From positions 1 to 37,761 of the forward strand of contig JASHVA010000048.1 in NCBI GenBank assembly GCA_030039715.1: DNA of 37,761 bases, given 5' to 3'. The notes under the pieces are model-generated. The model had not been told where the DNA came from. It searched no databases and saw only the letters and a list, made by a program, of their open reading frames with translations. The stretch's first letter is position 1, and each line of letters starts with the position of its first letter. The DNA comes from Thermoplasmata archaeon (GTDB lineage: Archaea; Thermoplasmatota; Thermoplasmata; Lutacidiplasmatales; UBA184). Positions 37,583-37,761 of the stretch are shown piece after piece. The position numbers were made by a program, and so were the translations under genes.

Positions 37583-37761
37583 CGCGCCTCCAGCGCCGGG
37601 GGAGCCGGCTCGGGCGCCCGGGCGCCTTCCCGGGACTCGACGTCGTGGATGTCGTCGAGGTGGATCCCGATGACACGGGAGCAGCCGTCCCCGTGCATCG
37701 TGACGCCGTAGAGGTGACTCGCGAACTTGAGGGTGACTTTGCGCAGTGAGATCACGATGAA
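37579..37761 (-). CDS. smc: chromosome segregation ATPase SMC, C-terminal fragment (truncated by window edge)
   Basis: Only the last 60 codons are present. They begin FIVISLRKVTLKFASHLYGVTMHGDGCSRVIGI, which matches the end of the SMC head domain (the segment after the D-loop, where family members read like FIVVSLR...ADxLYGVTM...GxSRVV). The tail is a Pro/Ala-rich extension. The TGA overlaps the scpA ATG. Most of the gene lies beyond the end of the window. The fused position and operon context make the call firm. Confidence 0.88.
   Translation of the reverse strand, partial: FIVISLRKVTLKFASHLYGVTMHGDGCSRVIGIHLDDIHDVESREGARAPEPAPPALEAR

Overview
The window is archaeal chromosomal DNA of very high G+C content (roughly 70 percent by eye). 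Archaeal markers include sn-glycerol-1-phosphate dehydrogenase (ether lipids), an MptE-like pterin kinase, Hel308, Spt5, SecE, UPF0179, an HVO_0476-type zinc-finger protein, archaeal leucyl-tRNA synthetase, and an intron-containing tRNA gene. Most genes have a TATA-like element 25-40 bases before the start and little or no leader, which also fits archaea. The mix of euryarchaeal gene order (ftsZ-secE-spt5-rpl11), SMC-ScpA-ScpB and a sedolisin protease points to a euryarchaeote, perhaps an uncultured high-GC member of the Thermoplasmatota. That placement is inference and I could not test it.

Layout. Bases 1-3065 (minus strand) hold the information-processing operon ftsZ, secE, spt5, rpl11 and a small unknown gene cut by the window edge; the Spt5 has an unusual extra N-terminal beta-rich region. 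Bases 3134-8888 hold mptE, a GT-C-type membrane glycosyltransferase, a histone-H1-tail-like small protein, a two-TM protein, isocitrate dehydrogenase and an MscS channel. Bases 8943-13508 contain a twin-palindrome control region, a degenerate Orc1/Cdc6-like AAA+ protein without its Walker A lysine, a Hel308 helicase and an acyl-CoA dehydrogenase. Bases 13577-16080 hold an RqcH/NEMF ribosome-rescue protein and a zinc-finger protein.

Bases 16176-26309 form a nucleotide-sugar and glycosyltransferase island: UDP-glucose dehydrogenase, GalU, a short-chain dehydrogenase, a sugar C-methyltransferase, two NAD-dependent epimerase/decarboxylase-type enzymes and three GT4 glycosyltransferases. Read together, the first five plus-strand genes could make a C-methylated UDP-sugar derived from UDP-glucuronate for surface glycans or N-glycans. 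The sedolisin at 33669 carries many N-glycosylation sequons and may be one acceptor.

Bases 26329-37761 are mostly housekeeping: a tRNA-Pro(UGG) with a non-canonical intron in its D-loop, directly behind egsA-UPF0179; queE (archaeosine); leuS; dcd; MEMO; HIT; a membrane-anchored sedolisin with a C-terminal zinc ribbon; and the smc (partial)-scpA-scpB chromosome-structure operon. I found no rRNA, CRISPR array, insertion sequence or prophage, and no gene-free stretch longer than about 150 bases.
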